Shown: positions 53,881 through 61,897 of the stretch, one piece after another
How the letters are laid out: each line of letters opens with the position of its first letter
How positions within the stretch are numbered: position 1 is the stretch's first letter
DNA from: JADGGV01 sp035715725
GTDB lineage: Bacteria; Gemmatimonadota; Gemmatimonadetes; Longimicrobiales; RSA9
Reading direction: 5' to 3'
Assembly (NCBI GenBank): GCA_035715725.1
Contig: DASTKT010000216.1
Coordinates: forward strand, 1 to 64,000
DNA: 64,000 bases
The notes under the pieces: generated by a model
What the model was told of the DNA's origin: nothing
The model's database searches: none
Seen by the model: the letters and a program-made list of their open reading frames with translations, nothing else
Translations under genes and position numbers: made by a program

Positions 53881-53904
53881 GCGTGACCCATGGCCGGGAG
53901 GTGC

Positions 53905-54621
53905 TCACGACCCCGCCACGATCCGATCGAGATCGAGATTCCCCGCCGCGCTCCCCGCCGCCGGCGTGAGCCACGTCGGCCACCAGGCGTTGGACATGAC
54001 GAGCATGGCGCGGGTGGGCAGCTTCCGGGTGAACCGGACCTGCTCCACGCCGTCGACGCGGAAGACGACGCGGTCGCCGCGGTACTCGATCTCGAGGTCG
54101 TGGAACGCGGCGGGGTCCGCGAGGACGGCGCTGGTCGAGTTCGTGCGCCGCCCCTGCACCCACGTCGTGTAGTAGATCCGGCCGGTCCCGCCCTCGACCT
54201 CGATGTCGATCTCGTCGGCCTTGCGGGCGCCGCCCTGGTACAGGAAGAACGCGCACAGCGCGCCCGCCGGCACGCCGCAGCTCAGGCGGGCGGTGTAGAC
54301 GCCCCAGCCGTACCATTCGCGGGACGCGATCTCGGCGCCCTGGAATCCGGCGGAGGACGTCGCCAGGTGGACGCCGCCGGGGTAGGGCTGGACGTTGGCC
54401 GCGAGCAGCGGCCCCCGCCCGAGCGTATGCTCCTGCGGGCTCCAGCGGGCGGTGGAGAAGGGGTCGAGCCCGTCGTCGAACGTGGTGCCGCTGACGATGA
54501 AGGACGGGCGCATGCGCGAGGCCGCGCCGGCGTCGTCCGGCGCGAGCGGGGAATCGGCGCAGGCAGCGGCCGCGAGCGCCGCCGGGAGCAGGATCCAGCC
54601 GCGGAGCTTGGGGAGAGGCAC
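53905..54621 (-). CDS. GH16 family lipoprotein
   Basis: A 238-residue lipoprotein (lipobox AAAC, lipidated Cys21). The catalytic motif of family 16 glycoside hydrolases appears as DEIDIEVEGG around residues 136-145, with the ExDxE arrangement intact. The beta-sandwich is marked by GWGVYTARLSCG, HDLEIEYRGDRVVFRVDG and AMLVMSNAWWPTW. It would cleave beta-linked glucans or galactans at the cell surface. The GTG start at 54621 has CAGGAGG upstream. It is a single-gene unit on the minus strand, 69 bases after the DinB gene. Its substrate could be the cell's own exopolysaccharide or an outside polymer. Confidence 0.88.
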   Translation of the reverse strand: MPLPKLRGWILLPAALAAAACADSPLAPDDAGAASRMRPSFIVSGTTFDDGLDPFSTARWSPQEHTLGRGPLLAANVQPYPGGVHLATSSAGFQGAEIASREWYGWGVYTARLSCGVPAGALCAFFLYQGGARKADEIDIEVEGGTGRIYYTTWVQGRRTNSTSAVLADPAAFHDLEIEYRGDRVVFRVDGVEQVRFTRKLPTRAMLVMSNAWWPTWLTPAAGSAAGNLDLDRIVAGS

Positions 54622-54690
54622 GGGTTCCTCCTGCAGCGGGGGACCGGAGCGGCGCCGCCGTGGCGCGCTCCGGCGGGATCACGGCACCAC

Positions 54691-55203
54691 TCAGGGAGCG
54701 GCGGCGAGCACCCCCTTTCGCAGGAGCCCGATCTGGCCGCCGTGGTAGGCGTGGTGCTGAGCCAGGCCGGAGACCATGGTGGCGAAGCTGACGCCGCTGC
54801 CGAGCGTAGCGTCGCGCTCGGCGCCGCCGACCAGCTCGCGCCAGCGGGCCGGATCGAACGCGGCGACGGCCGCTTCCGCGTCCCGCTGCGCCTCGGCCAG
54901 CGCCTCCCGCGCGGCCAGCCACGACCAGTCGCCCGGCTCGCCGACCTCGGGCCAGTCGCCCTCGACCGGTGGGCGGGGCGGCGCGCCCCGGAGCCGGCGC
55001 GTCACCTCGCGTGTCCACGACGTCAGGTGCAGCACGACCTCCCAGATCGAGTGCGCGCCCGGGATCGGCCGCGCCGCGGCCGCCGAGCCCGGCACGTCCC
55101 GCAGCAGCGCCACGAGCGGCGGTCCGTACCAGGCGTCGCCCGCGTAGGCGCGGCGCAGGTCATCCAGCAGGTGCTGGCCGATCTCGGCGTCGGACGGGCT
55201 CAC
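54691..55203 (-). CDS. DinB family protein
   Basis: A 170-residue four-helix-bundle protein of the DinB/YfiT metalloenzyme superfamily. Candidate metal ligands are the His in HSIWEVVLHLTSW and the HHAYH segment in QHHAYHGGQIGLL. Members act as thiol-dependent transferases or have unknown stress functions. The GTG start has GGAGGGG upstream and overlaps the TGA of a 21-codon upstream frame, a sign of translational coupling. Its substrate is unknown. Confidence 0.87.
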   Translation of the reverse strand: MSPSDAEIGQHLLDDLRRAYAGDAWYGPPLVALLRDVPGSAAAARPIPGAHSIWEVVLHLTSWTREVTRRLRGAPPRPPVEGDWPEVGEPGDWSWLAAREALAEAQRDAEAAVAAFDPARWRELVGGAERDATLGSGVSFATMVSGLAQHHAYHGGQIGLLRKGVLAAAP

Positions 55204-55265
55204 GCAGCCCCTCCGGGCGCGGCTCCGCCCGGCCGGCGGAGCGGGAGACGATCGGTCGCCTTCAT
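55200..55265 (-). CDS. 21-residue upstream open reading frame
   Basis: An ATG at 55265, preceded by a strong GAGGAGGCCAGG ribosome-binding site, opens 21 codons (starting MKATDRLPLRRPGG) and ends at a TGA that overlaps the GTG start of the DinB gene in GTGA form. The peptide is basic and has no known motif. It may be a coupling leader that sets the translation of DinB, or a remnant. Translation is suggested only by the ribosome-binding site and the overlap. Confidence 0.5.
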   Translation of the reverse strand: MKATDRLPLRRPGGAAPGGAA

Positions 55266-55520
55266 CCTGGCCTCCTCGCAGAAACGGTGGACCGCCCGGA
55301 CCCCGGCCGATGCGGGCCGCCGCGGGGCGGGCCGCCGGCGAAGCGCCGGACCGGACTGGCTGTTCTCGGTGTCGGAATACTGCGACCGGACCGGGGCGGT
55401 ACACAAGCTCGGCAGCCGCGCAGGCGGGACCTGGTCTCGACGCGACGTCCGGCAGGAACATTCCCCGGCGCCCCGCGGTTCCATGCTCTCCACGCGCGTG
55501 AATCGACTCCCGGAGGCCGG

Positions 55521-56171
55521 ATGACGCGACCCCTGTTCGCCTTCTGCTGCATGTTCGCCCTCGCCGGGCCCGCCGCCGCGCAGGCCCCGCGGCTCGCGCC
55601 GCCGAGGCTGGCCGCCGCGCCGGACGCGCGGCTGACCCCGTTCCGCGCCGGGGCGCGCCCGCCCGCGCCCGCCGCGGCCGACCGCGCGCCTGCGCCCGCG
55701 CGCGTTTCGACCGGCCTGTCGCCTGCCGCAGCCGCGATGCCCGCCGCCGCGATGCCCGCCGCCGCGTCCCCCGGCGCGCCCGCCGACCGGCGCGCGTCGG
55801 TGCCGGGCCTCGTCGCCGCCGGCATCCTCGGCGGCGGCGTCGGGCTCTTCGGCGGCGCGTTCCTCGGCGCCTGGGGCGGCAACTTCTCCTGCGAGGACAC
55901 CGGCAACCCGGACGAATGCGAGGCGCCGGTCATCCTCGGCGCGGTATTCGGCGGCGTGGCGGGCGAGGCGCTGCTCCTGCCCATGGCGGAGTGGCTGGCC
56001 GGCGGCCGCCGCGGCCCGCTCGGCAAGGAGCTGCTCGCCTCGGTCGGCCTCGCCGGCGCGGGGCTCGCGCTCCTCGCCGCCACGCACTTCGACGAGCCCG
56101 CGGCGCCGGTGATCCTCGTCACCGTGCCGCTCGCACAGCTCGCGGCGGTCACGGCGCTCGAGCGGCACTGA
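55521..56171 (+). CDS. Hypothetical secreted/membrane protein with Gly-rich hydrophobic segments
   Basis: A 216-residue protein with a signal peptide (LFAFCCMFALAGPAAAQA), an Ala/Pro-rich spacer that contains a PAAAM direct repeat, and three to four hydrophobic, Gly-rich segments (GLVAAGILGGGVGLFGG, ILGAVFGGVAGEALLL, ASVGLAGAGLALLAA). A Cys pair lies in NFSCEDTGNPDECEAP. It could be a small envelope protein with glycine-zipper-type helices; no family was recognised. CCGGAGG precedes the ATG. It is divergent from the DinB unit. Confidence 0.7.
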   Translation: MTRPLFAFCCMFALAGPAAAQAPRLAPPRLAAAPDARLTPFRAGARPPAPAAADRAPAPARVSTGLSPAAAAMPAAAMPAAASPGAPADRRASVPGLVAAGILGGGVGLFGGAFLGAWGGNFSCEDTGNPDECEAPVILGAVFGGVAGEALLLPMAEWLAGGRRGPLGKELLASVGLAGAGLALLAATHFDEPAAPVILVTVPLAQLAAVTALERH

Positions 56172-56390
56172 GCCGCGGCGGCCGATGGTCGCCGGCCCTG
56201 AACGCCTGCGCCGGCGTGACGTAAGCGCGTTCACGAGGAGATCGCCGGTGCGGCGGCGCCGGAGTCGGGCAGGACCGCCTCTGAAGGAACTGCGGGGACG
56301 ACCGCGACTTCGGGCGGGCGCGGGCTAGCTACGGGCGGGCGCGAGGGCGGGGATGACTGCGGCTCGAACGGCGGGCGAGGGCGAGGGTGG

Positions 56391-56518
56391 GACCAACTGC
56401 GGGTCCGACGACGGGTCGAACGGCGGGCGGGGGCGGAGACTGCGGGCGAGGGGGACCACTCCGGGTCCGACGGCGGGTTGGGGCGGAGACGGCGGGTGGG
56501 GGCAGGCGCGAGCGCGGG
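56391..56518 (+). repeat. Left arm of inverted-repeat cassette
   Basis: This arm has two related units in tandem. The second (56445-56518) contains GACCACTCCGGGTCCGACGG and, further on, CGGAGACGGCGGGTGGGGGC. It is inverted and nearly identical to the right arm at 56881-56955, with about three differences over roughly 72 bases. The first unit (56391-56440) is a diverged direct copy. Confidence 0.8.
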
Positions 56519-56531
56519 CGCGGGCGCGGGG

Positions 56532-56790
56532 TCATGGGTCCGGGCGGTTCTGGAGCGCGATGATCGCGTTCGTCAACATGCCCACGCAGGCGCCGGCGAG
56601 GTTGTATGCTTTCCGGACCTGCGGCTCCGTGAACACCCGTTCGATCACCAGCCGGCGCAGCACGGCCCGGACCTCGTTGGCCTCCTTCCGTGCGACCTCG
56701 TAGGCCCCGGTCTTCACCTTCGGTCTGAACGAGCCGACCCGAGACGAGCGCCTCCGCCGCCTGGACCCTGCGCATCCGCTCGAGCCGCAT
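56532..56790 (-). pseudogene. Frameshifted small four-helix-bundle-like gene inside repeat cassette
   Basis: An ATG at 56790 with a strong GGGAGGA ribosome-binding site begins MRLERMRRVQAAEALVSGRL with strongly GC-biased third positions. About 60 bases in, the coding signal moves to another frame that reads VKTGAYEVARKEANEVRAVL, then VFTEPQVRKAYNLAG and VGMLTNAIIAL to a TGA at 56532. One extra base explains the break (259 bases in all; 85 residues if repaired). The second part resembles the C-terminal helix pair of the four-helix-bundle / 23S rRNA intervening-sequence protein family (EAxE, FTE, VGML positions). It is probably a decayed or mis-sequenced gene. The family match is tentative. Confidence 0.6.
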
Positions 56791-56880
56791 GGGTCCAATC
56801 CTCCCCCGAGCGTGGGGCGCCGCCATGGCAATTTGCGCCACCCCCCGCCCCCACCCGAAGTGCTCCCGAAGTGGGCCCGC

Positions 56881-57000
56881 GCCGCGCTCGCGCCCGCCCC
56901 CACCCGCCGTCTCCGCCCCCGCCCGCCGTCGGACCCGGAGTGGTCCCCCCTCGCCCCCGCCCCCGCCCGCAGCACCGGCCCCCGCCCGCCGTCCAACCCG
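56881..57000 (-). repeat. Right arm of inverted-repeat cassette
   Basis: Read on the minus strand, 56955-56881 repeats the left-arm unit, including GACCACTCCGGGTCCGACGG and CGGAGACGGCGGGTGGGGGC. A diverged unit (ACGGGTTGGACGGCGGGCGG) continues to about 57000. The arms flank the frameshifted gene symmetrically, which would let the transcript fold into a very long stem. Confidence 0.8.
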
Positions 57001-57104
57001 TAGTTACTCACGCCCCCGCCCCGATTGACCCCTCACCCGTTCGGAGCCGCGCGCGGAGGCCGAGGCGACGACCAGTCTGGCGGATTCGGCAGGAGGCGCC
57101 TCCC

Positions 57105-57722
57105 CTACGTCCGCGCCCGGTACACCAGCCGGTAGGTCATCGGCCCGGTCAGCTTCCCGCTGACCACGGTCACGTCCAGCGTGAGCGTGCGGCCGTCGGG
57201 GCTCAGCGTGTACACGTTCGTGCGCGTGCCGTCCTCCGCCTTGAAGCGGTGCGTGAACGTGTTCGCGGCCAGCTCCGTGGCGACGTCGATCGTCTCCACC
57301 TTCCCGTCGCCGGTCCGGCGCTTCCACCCCTTCACCTCGCCGGTGGTCGGCGTGGTCAGCTTCCACTCGCCCGCCCAGAGGTCGGTCTCCGTCGCGATCC
57401 CCTCCGGGCACGGCGCGAAGTGGATCCACGAGTAGGGCCGGTTCACCTCGCGCAGCCGCGCCCGGGCCGTGCCCTTGAAGAGCTTGCCGAGCACGCTCTT
57501 GATCTTCGGCAGGTTCTGGTTGATCACCTGCTCCATGTCGTCGCCGGCCGCGGTGTCACGGATGAACGTGCCGCGGAACGCCGGCTCCTGCGCGCGCGCT
57601 GGCGCCCACGAGCCGAGGACGGCCAGGAGCGCGACGCCCGCGGCGCCGATCGCCCGGGACCTCCCGGGCGCCCGGCGGCTTCCCGCGCGCTGCATCGCGG
57701 TCCGCCGCGTATGAACGCACAT
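57105..57722 (-). CDS. Secreted DUF2147-like protein
   Basis: A 205-residue protein with a signal peptide (AAGVALLAVLGSWAPARA). The mature part has FAPCPEGIATETDLWAGEWK, GEVKGWKRRTGDGKVETID and TYTLSPDGRTLTLDV-like strands (NVYTLSPDGRTLTLDVTVV), typical of small lipocalin-like or DUF2147 periplasmic proteins. A perfect GAAGGAGG ribosome-binding site precedes the ATG at 57722. It follows the acyl-CoA synthetase-like gene by 44 bases on the same strand, so the two may form an operon; the functional link is not known. Confidence 0.78.
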   Translation of the reverse strand: MCVHTRRTAMQRAGSRRAPGRSRAIGAAGVALLAVLGSWAPARAQEPAFRGTFIRDTAAGDDMEQVINQNLPKIKSVLGKLFKGTARARLREVNRPYSWIHFAPCPEGIATETDLWAGEWKLTTPTTGEVKGWKRRTGDGKVETIDVATELAANTFTHRFKAEDGTRTNVYTLSPDGRTLTLDVTVVSGKLTGPMTYRLVYRART

Positions 57723-57766
57723 GCGGAACCTCCTTCGGGTGCGATTTCGATCCGGTGCCCACCGCG

Positions 57767-59485
57767 TCAGGCGACGCCGGCGGACTCCGGCTTCGGCGTG
57801 GACTCCGCCCGCAACTGCCGCCGCAGCACCTTGCCGAGCGGCGTCTTGGGCAGCTCCGTGCGGAACTCGATCGCGGACGGCACCTTGAACGCCGCCAGCG
57901 AGGCGCGGCAGTGCTCGCGCAGCTCGGCCTCGGTGACGCTCGCGCCGGGCTGGAGCACGACCCACGCCTTCACCGCCTCCCCCTTGCGCTCGTCCGGCAC
58001 GCCGGCCACCCCTGCGTCCAGCACGGCCGGGTGCGTGGCCAGGACCTCCTCGACCTCGCGCGGCCACACCTGCAGCCCGCTCACCTTGATCAGGTCCTTC
58101 TTCCGATCGACGATGAAGAGGTAGCCATCCTCGTCGAGGTAGCCGAGATCGCCGGTGTACAGCCACGGGGCGCCCGCGCCGAGCGGCCGGAGCGTGCGCC
58201 GCGTCTCCACCGGGTCGTTCCAGTAGCCCGCCATCAGCTGCGGCGCGCGGATCACGACCTCGCCGACCTTGCCGGTCTCGCGCTCCTCGAGGCCCACGTC
58301 CTCGTCCACGATCCGGACCTCGACGTCCGGCATCGGCATGCCCACCGAGCCGATCTTGTTCGTGCCTAGCACCGGGTTGACCGCGCATGCCATCATCGCC
58401 TCGGTCAGCGAGTAGCCTTCTACGATCCGGCCGCCGGTCAGCTCCTCGAAGCGCTTCTTCGTCTCCGCCATGAGCGCGGCGGCGCCCGAGAAGCACCCCC
58501 TGATCGAGCGGAAGTCGACCCGCCCCGCCCGGACCTCGCGGTGGTTCAGCAGCGCGTTGAAGAGCGCGGGCACGCTCACGAACACCGACGGCTTCTCCCG
58601 CTGGATCGTCTTCACCAGGTCGTCGATGTCCCGCGGGTTCGGCACCAGGATGAGCGGGTTGTGGCCGATCAGCGCGAAGCTCTGCGCGCCCGCGTTGCCG
58701 TACACGTGGAACAGCGGCAGCGGCAGCAGCACCGTGTCGTTCCACTCCCCCAGGATCGGGCGCAGCCACTCCCGGAGCTGCAGCCCGCTGGCGACGAGCC
58801 CGCGGTGCAGCCCGATCACCGACTTCGGCGTGCCGGTCGTGCCGCCGCTCATGAGCAGCAGCGCCGCGTCGTCCGGGGACACGGCGACGGCGGGACGCGG
58901 GGCGCCCGCGTGGCGGCGCAGCAGGCGCTGGAGCGACTGGTCGCCCGGACGCACGCCGACGCGGTCCCCCGCCTTGGCCTCGCGGAACAGCGTGTAGAGC
59001 ACGCGCAGCGCCGGCGGCAGGTACTCCTTGATGTTCGTCACGATCACGCGCTTGAGCGGCGTCCGCGAGCGGATCGCGAGCACGCGCGGGTAGAAGCGAC
59101 TGAGTGTGACGATCGTCTCCGCGCCCACCCGGTTCAGCGTCTCCACGAGCTCGCGCTCGCTGTACAGCGGGTTCAGCGGCGCGACGACCCCGCCCACCTT
59201 CCACGCGCCCAGCTCCGCCAGCACGAACTGCGGGCAGTTCGGCATCAGCAGCGCGATGCGGTCGCCCTTGCGGACGCCCATCACCGCGAGCCCGGCCGCC
59301 AGCGCATCGCTCTCGCGCTCCAGCGCGCCGTAGCCGAGCCGCGCTCCATGGAAGACGAGGGCGGGATGCGCCGGCCGCTCCCGCGCCCCGCTGGTCACGT
59401 AGTCCATCAAGGTGCGCCGGGGGTACGGCTCGAGGGTGGCGGGAACGCCGGCGCCGTAATTTCGGAGCCAGGGCTTCGGGTCCAT
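57767..59485 (-). CDS. AMP-forming acyl-CoA synthetase/ligase
   Basis: A 572-residue ANL-superfamily enzyme. The nucleotide motif is LLLMSGGTTGTPKSVIGLH (about residues 208-226), followed by the GYSLTEAMMACAVNP region, YTGDLGYLDEDGYLFIVDR and the C-terminal catalytic Lys in PKTPLGKVLRRQL. It activates a fatty or other carboxylic acid to the acyl-adenylate and then the CoA thioester. GGAGGTG precedes the ATG. It is probably a long-chain fatty-acid-CoA ligase, but chain specificity cannot be read from sequence. Confidence 0.93.
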   Translation of the reverse strand: MDPKPWLRNYGAGVPATLEPYPRRTLMDYVTSGARERPAHPALVFHGARLGYGALERESDALAAGLAVMGVRKGDRIALLMPNCPQFVLAELGAWKVGGVVAPLNPLYSERELVETLNRVGAETIVTLSRFYPRVLAIRSRTPLKRVIVTNIKEYLPPALRVLYTLFREAKAGDRVGVRPGDQSLQRLLRRHAGAPRPAVAVSPDDAALLLMSGGTTGTPKSVIGLHRGLVASGLQLREWLRPILGEWNDTVLLPLPLFHVYGNAGAQSFALIGHNPLILVPNPRDIDDLVKTIQREKPSVFVSVPALFNALLNHREVRAGRVDFRSIRGCFSGAAALMAETKKRFEELTGGRIVEGYSLTEAMMACAVNPVLGTNKIGSVGMPMPDVEVRIVDEDVGLEERETGKVGEVVIRAPQLMAGYWNDPVETRRTLRPLGAGAPWLYTGDLGYLDEDGYLFIVDRKKDLIKVSGLQVWPREVEEVLATHPAVLDAGVAGVPDERKGEAVKAWVVLQPGASVTEAELREHCRASLAAFKVPSAIEFRTELPKTPLGKVLRRQLRAESTPKPESAGVA

Positions 59486-59780
59486 GGGGCACCTCCACGG
59501 CTCGCTGGGGATGCCGCCCGGATCGGGAATCGCGCCGCTCCGGCGCCTCCCGTCGGACGGGGAACGCTGCGAGCCAGATGTGCTGGGGCAAGGCCGCGGC
59601 CACGCGGCGGCGCGGTGCGGAACGCAAGGCGCCGCGGGCGTTTCCGGGCGGCGCGGAGCGGAGCGGACGCGGCGGGATCAGGACATTCCGACCCAAACCG
59701 AACGGCCAGCGCGCCCCAACCGGCGCGCCGCGGCGCTCAGCCGGCGCCGCGCTCGCCGCCGGCCGCGCCCCCCGCCGCGC

Positions 59781-60407
59781 TCACGCCGCCCCGCCCCGCG
59801 TCACCGAGGCACGGCCGGCGCTGACGTCGGCCAGCGCCGCCTCGAGGCGGGCCACGCGGGGCGCCGGGACCGCCGCCCGGTACCGGACGACGTCGGCGTA
59901 GCTCTCCTCGAGCACGTCCGCGCCGGCCTCCTCGAGCAGGCGGCGCAGCGGCTCGATGACGGCGTAGTCGACCGTGACCGTCACCTCGACCCGCTCGACG
60001 CGCTCCGCCCGCGGCAGCGACGCGAGCGCCTGCTGCACCGCGCCGCCGTAGGCCCGCACCAGCCCGCCCTTCCCGAGCTTCACGCCGCCGAAGTAGCGCG
60101 TCACGACGGCGACGACCTCGCCGACCCCCGAGTGCAGCAGCACGTCCAGCATCGGGCGGCCCGCGGTGCCGTGCGGCTCGCCCGCGTCGCTCATCCCGAT
60201 CGCCGCGGTGCTCCCCGGCGGGCCCGCCACGAACGCCCAGCAGTTGTGCGTCGCGTCCGGGAACTCCTGGCGGACGGCGTCGATGAACGCCCGCGCCTCC
60301 TCCGGCGTCGCGGCGTGGCCGAGCGTCGTGACGAAGCGGCTCCGCTGGACGACGTCCTCCACGCGGTGCGTACGGGCGGGGATCGGATAGCCGGTGGGCT
60401 CGGTCAT
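59781..60407 (-). CDS. YigZ/IMPACT family protein
   Basis: A 208-residue protein of the IMPACT (UPF0029) family. HRVEDVVQRSRFVTTLGHA, HNCWAFVAGPPGSTAAIG, SDAGEPHGTAGRPMLDVL and TRYFGGVKLGKGGLVRAYGG are the family signatures. The second domain (ERVEVTVTVDYAVIEPL) has the ferredoxin-like C-terminal form. These conserved proteins are thought to act in translation or proline metabolism regulation; the role in bacteria is not settled. ATG 60407 has no strong ribosome-binding site. It is a single-gene unit divergent from the small secreted protein gene. Confidence 0.9.
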   Translation of the reverse strand: MTEPTGYPIPARTHRVEDVVQRSRFVTTLGHAATPEEARAFIDAVRQEFPDATHNCWAFVAGPPGSTAAIGMSDAGEPHGTAGRPMLDVLLHSGVGEVVAVVTRYFGGVKLGKGGLVRAYGGAVQQALASLPRAERVERVEVTVTVDYAVIEPLRRLLEEAGADVLEESYADVVRYRAAVPAPRVARLEAALADVSAGRASVTRGGAA

Positions 60408-60503
60408 GCCCGAGGGTACGGGGCCGGCCGCGCGCCGGCAATGCTTGGCGCCAGCCGGGTGGTGGCGGAACAACTCGCGCCCCACCGGCCTACCACGTCC
60501 CGG

Positions 60504-60836
60504 ATGAGTACGCGACGTCGGACGCTCCCCGCGCGGCTGCTCCCCGGCCTCCTGCTCGCGCTCCTGCTCGCGTGGCAGGGCGGGGAGGCCGTGCGCGCGG
60601 TTCGGCACGATGGCGCGCCGGACGTCGTGCTCGCGCACCGGCGAGGCCCCTCGCCCCGCCCGTTCGCGGCGGCCGTCCACCTCGCCACTGCCGTCATGCT
60701 CCCGGCCACGGCGCCGTCCGTGCCGCTGCCCGGGCCCCACCGCGCACCCGCGCTCGTTCGCCGGGGCGCCGCGATCCATCCCTCCGCGGCGCCGTACCGC
60801 CGGGACTACCCGCGCCCCCCGCCCTCCGAGGCCTGA
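60504..60836 (+). CDS. Small secreted protein of unknown function
   Basis: A 110-residue open frame starting MSTRRRTLPARLLPGLL with a clear signal-peptide-like hydrophobic segment (LLPGLLLALLLAWQGG) and a Pro/Arg-rich remainder. No family was recognised and the ribosome-binding site is weak. It lies 118 bases before htpX on the same strand and could be co-transcribed. It may be a chance frame, although the signal-peptide pattern argues for a real gene. Confidence 0.45.
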   Translation: MSTRRRTLPARLLPGLLLALLLAWQGGEAVRAVRHDGAPDVVLAHRRGPSPRPFAAAVHLATAVMLPATAPSVPLPGPHRAPALVRRGAAIHPSAAPYRRDYPRPPPSEA

Positions 60837-60954
60837 CCCTTCAGCGACGTCCCGCGGTCCCGGGCGCGCGCCGGCGCGCGTGCGGCGGCCGCACCGTTCC
60901 GCGCGCGATCCTCACGGACGCGCGCGCCACGACTCGCACGCCTCGGAGTGAAAG

Positions 60955-61809
60955 ATGAACAACATCAAGGTTTTCGGCCTGATGGCGCTGCTGACCGCGC
61001 TCGTCGCGGCGCTCGGCGGCGCGCTCGGCGGGCAGGGCGGCCTCGTGATCGCGCTGGTCATGGCCGGCGGCATCAACTTCTTCATGTACTGGGTCTCGAG
61101 CAGCATGGTGCTGCGGATGTACGGCGCCCATGTGGTGGACCGCGGCCAGGCGCCGCAGCTCCACGACATGGTGGATCGGCTGCGCCAGCGCGCGGGGCTG
61201 CCGATGCCGACCGTCGCGGTCGCGCCGCAGGCGCAGCCGAACGCGTTCGCCACGGGGCGCAGCCCGGAGCACGCCGTCGTCTGCGTGACGGAGGGGCTGC
61301 TCCGGCTGATGAGCCAGGACGAGCTGGAGGGCGTGATCGCGCACGAGCTGGCACACATCCGGAACCGCGACATGCTGCTCCAGACGTTCACCGCCACGCT
61401 GGCCGGCGCGGTCTCGTCGCTGGCCAGCATGGCGGCGTGGGGCGCGCTGCTCGGCGGCGGCCGCGGCGACGAGGAGGGCGGCAGCCCGTTCGGCGCGCTC
61501 GCCATGATGATCCTCGCGCCGATCGCCGCCGGCCTGGTCCAGATGGCGATCAGCCGGCAGCGCGAGTTCAAGGCCGACGCCGTCGGCGCGGAGATCAGCG
61601 GCCGCCCGCTCGACCTGGCCCGCGCGCTGCACAAGCTCGACGGCTACGCGCACCGCATCCCGATGAACGTGGCGCCCGCCGCGGCGCCGCTCGCGCAGGT
61701 GAACCCGCTCGCCGCGCACGGCACCGGGCTGGCCCGGCTGTTCTCGACGCACCCGCCCACCGAGCAGCGGATCCGCGCGCTCGAGGCGCTGGCGGGCCGT
61801 ATGCGGTGA
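60955..61809 (+). CDS. htpX: HtpX family membrane zinc protease
   Basis: A 284-residue M48 peptidase. Two N-terminal hydrophobic segments precede the catalytic HELAH (residues 130-134) inside VIAHELAHIRNRD, and the third zinc ligand Glu204 lies in SRQREFKADAVG. Two further hydrophobic segments lie between. STHPPTEQRIRALE closes the protein. It degrades misfolded membrane proteins in the inner membrane. GGAGTGA precedes the ATG. The CorC-type protein gene follows after 88 bases on the same strand. Confidence 0.96.
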   Translation: MNNIKVFGLMALLTALVAALGGALGGQGGLVIALVMAGGINFFMYWVSSSMVLRMYGAHVVDRGQAPQLHDMVDRLRQRAGLPMPTVAVAPQAQPNAFATGRSPEHAVVCVTEGLLRLMSQDELEGVIAHELAHIRNRDMLLQTFTATLAGAVSSLASMAAWGALLGGGRGDEEGGSPFGALAMMILAPIAAGLVQMAISRQREFKADAVGAEISGRPLDLARALHKLDGYAHRIPMNVAPAAAPLAQVNPLAAHGTGLARLFSTHPPTEQRIRALEALAGRMR

Positions 61810-61897
61810 GGATCACCCGGCGGGCCGGAGCGGCCACGGCGCGCAGGCCGCGCGCCGTGGCCGCGGTCCGCGTCCCGGCAGCCACGCGAAGGAGCTC

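Larger units (their letters stand above)
53230..53904. other. Intergenic region with repeat copy B and an inverted repeat
   Basis: A 675-base spacer between the M1 peptidase start and the GH16 lipoprotein stop. It contains dispersed repeat copy B (53478-53660) and a twelve-base inverted repeat at 53841-53880, each listed separately. The rest is GC-rich and has no credible coding frame. Confidence 0.7.
56172..57104. other. Intergenic region holding an inverted-repeat cassette
   Basis: The 933-base spacer is dominated by GC-rich repeat units arranged in opposite orientation on either side of a small frameshifted gene (56532-56790). The two flanking arms and the gene are listed separately. Outside the cassette no gene is seen. 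Confidence 0.75.
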
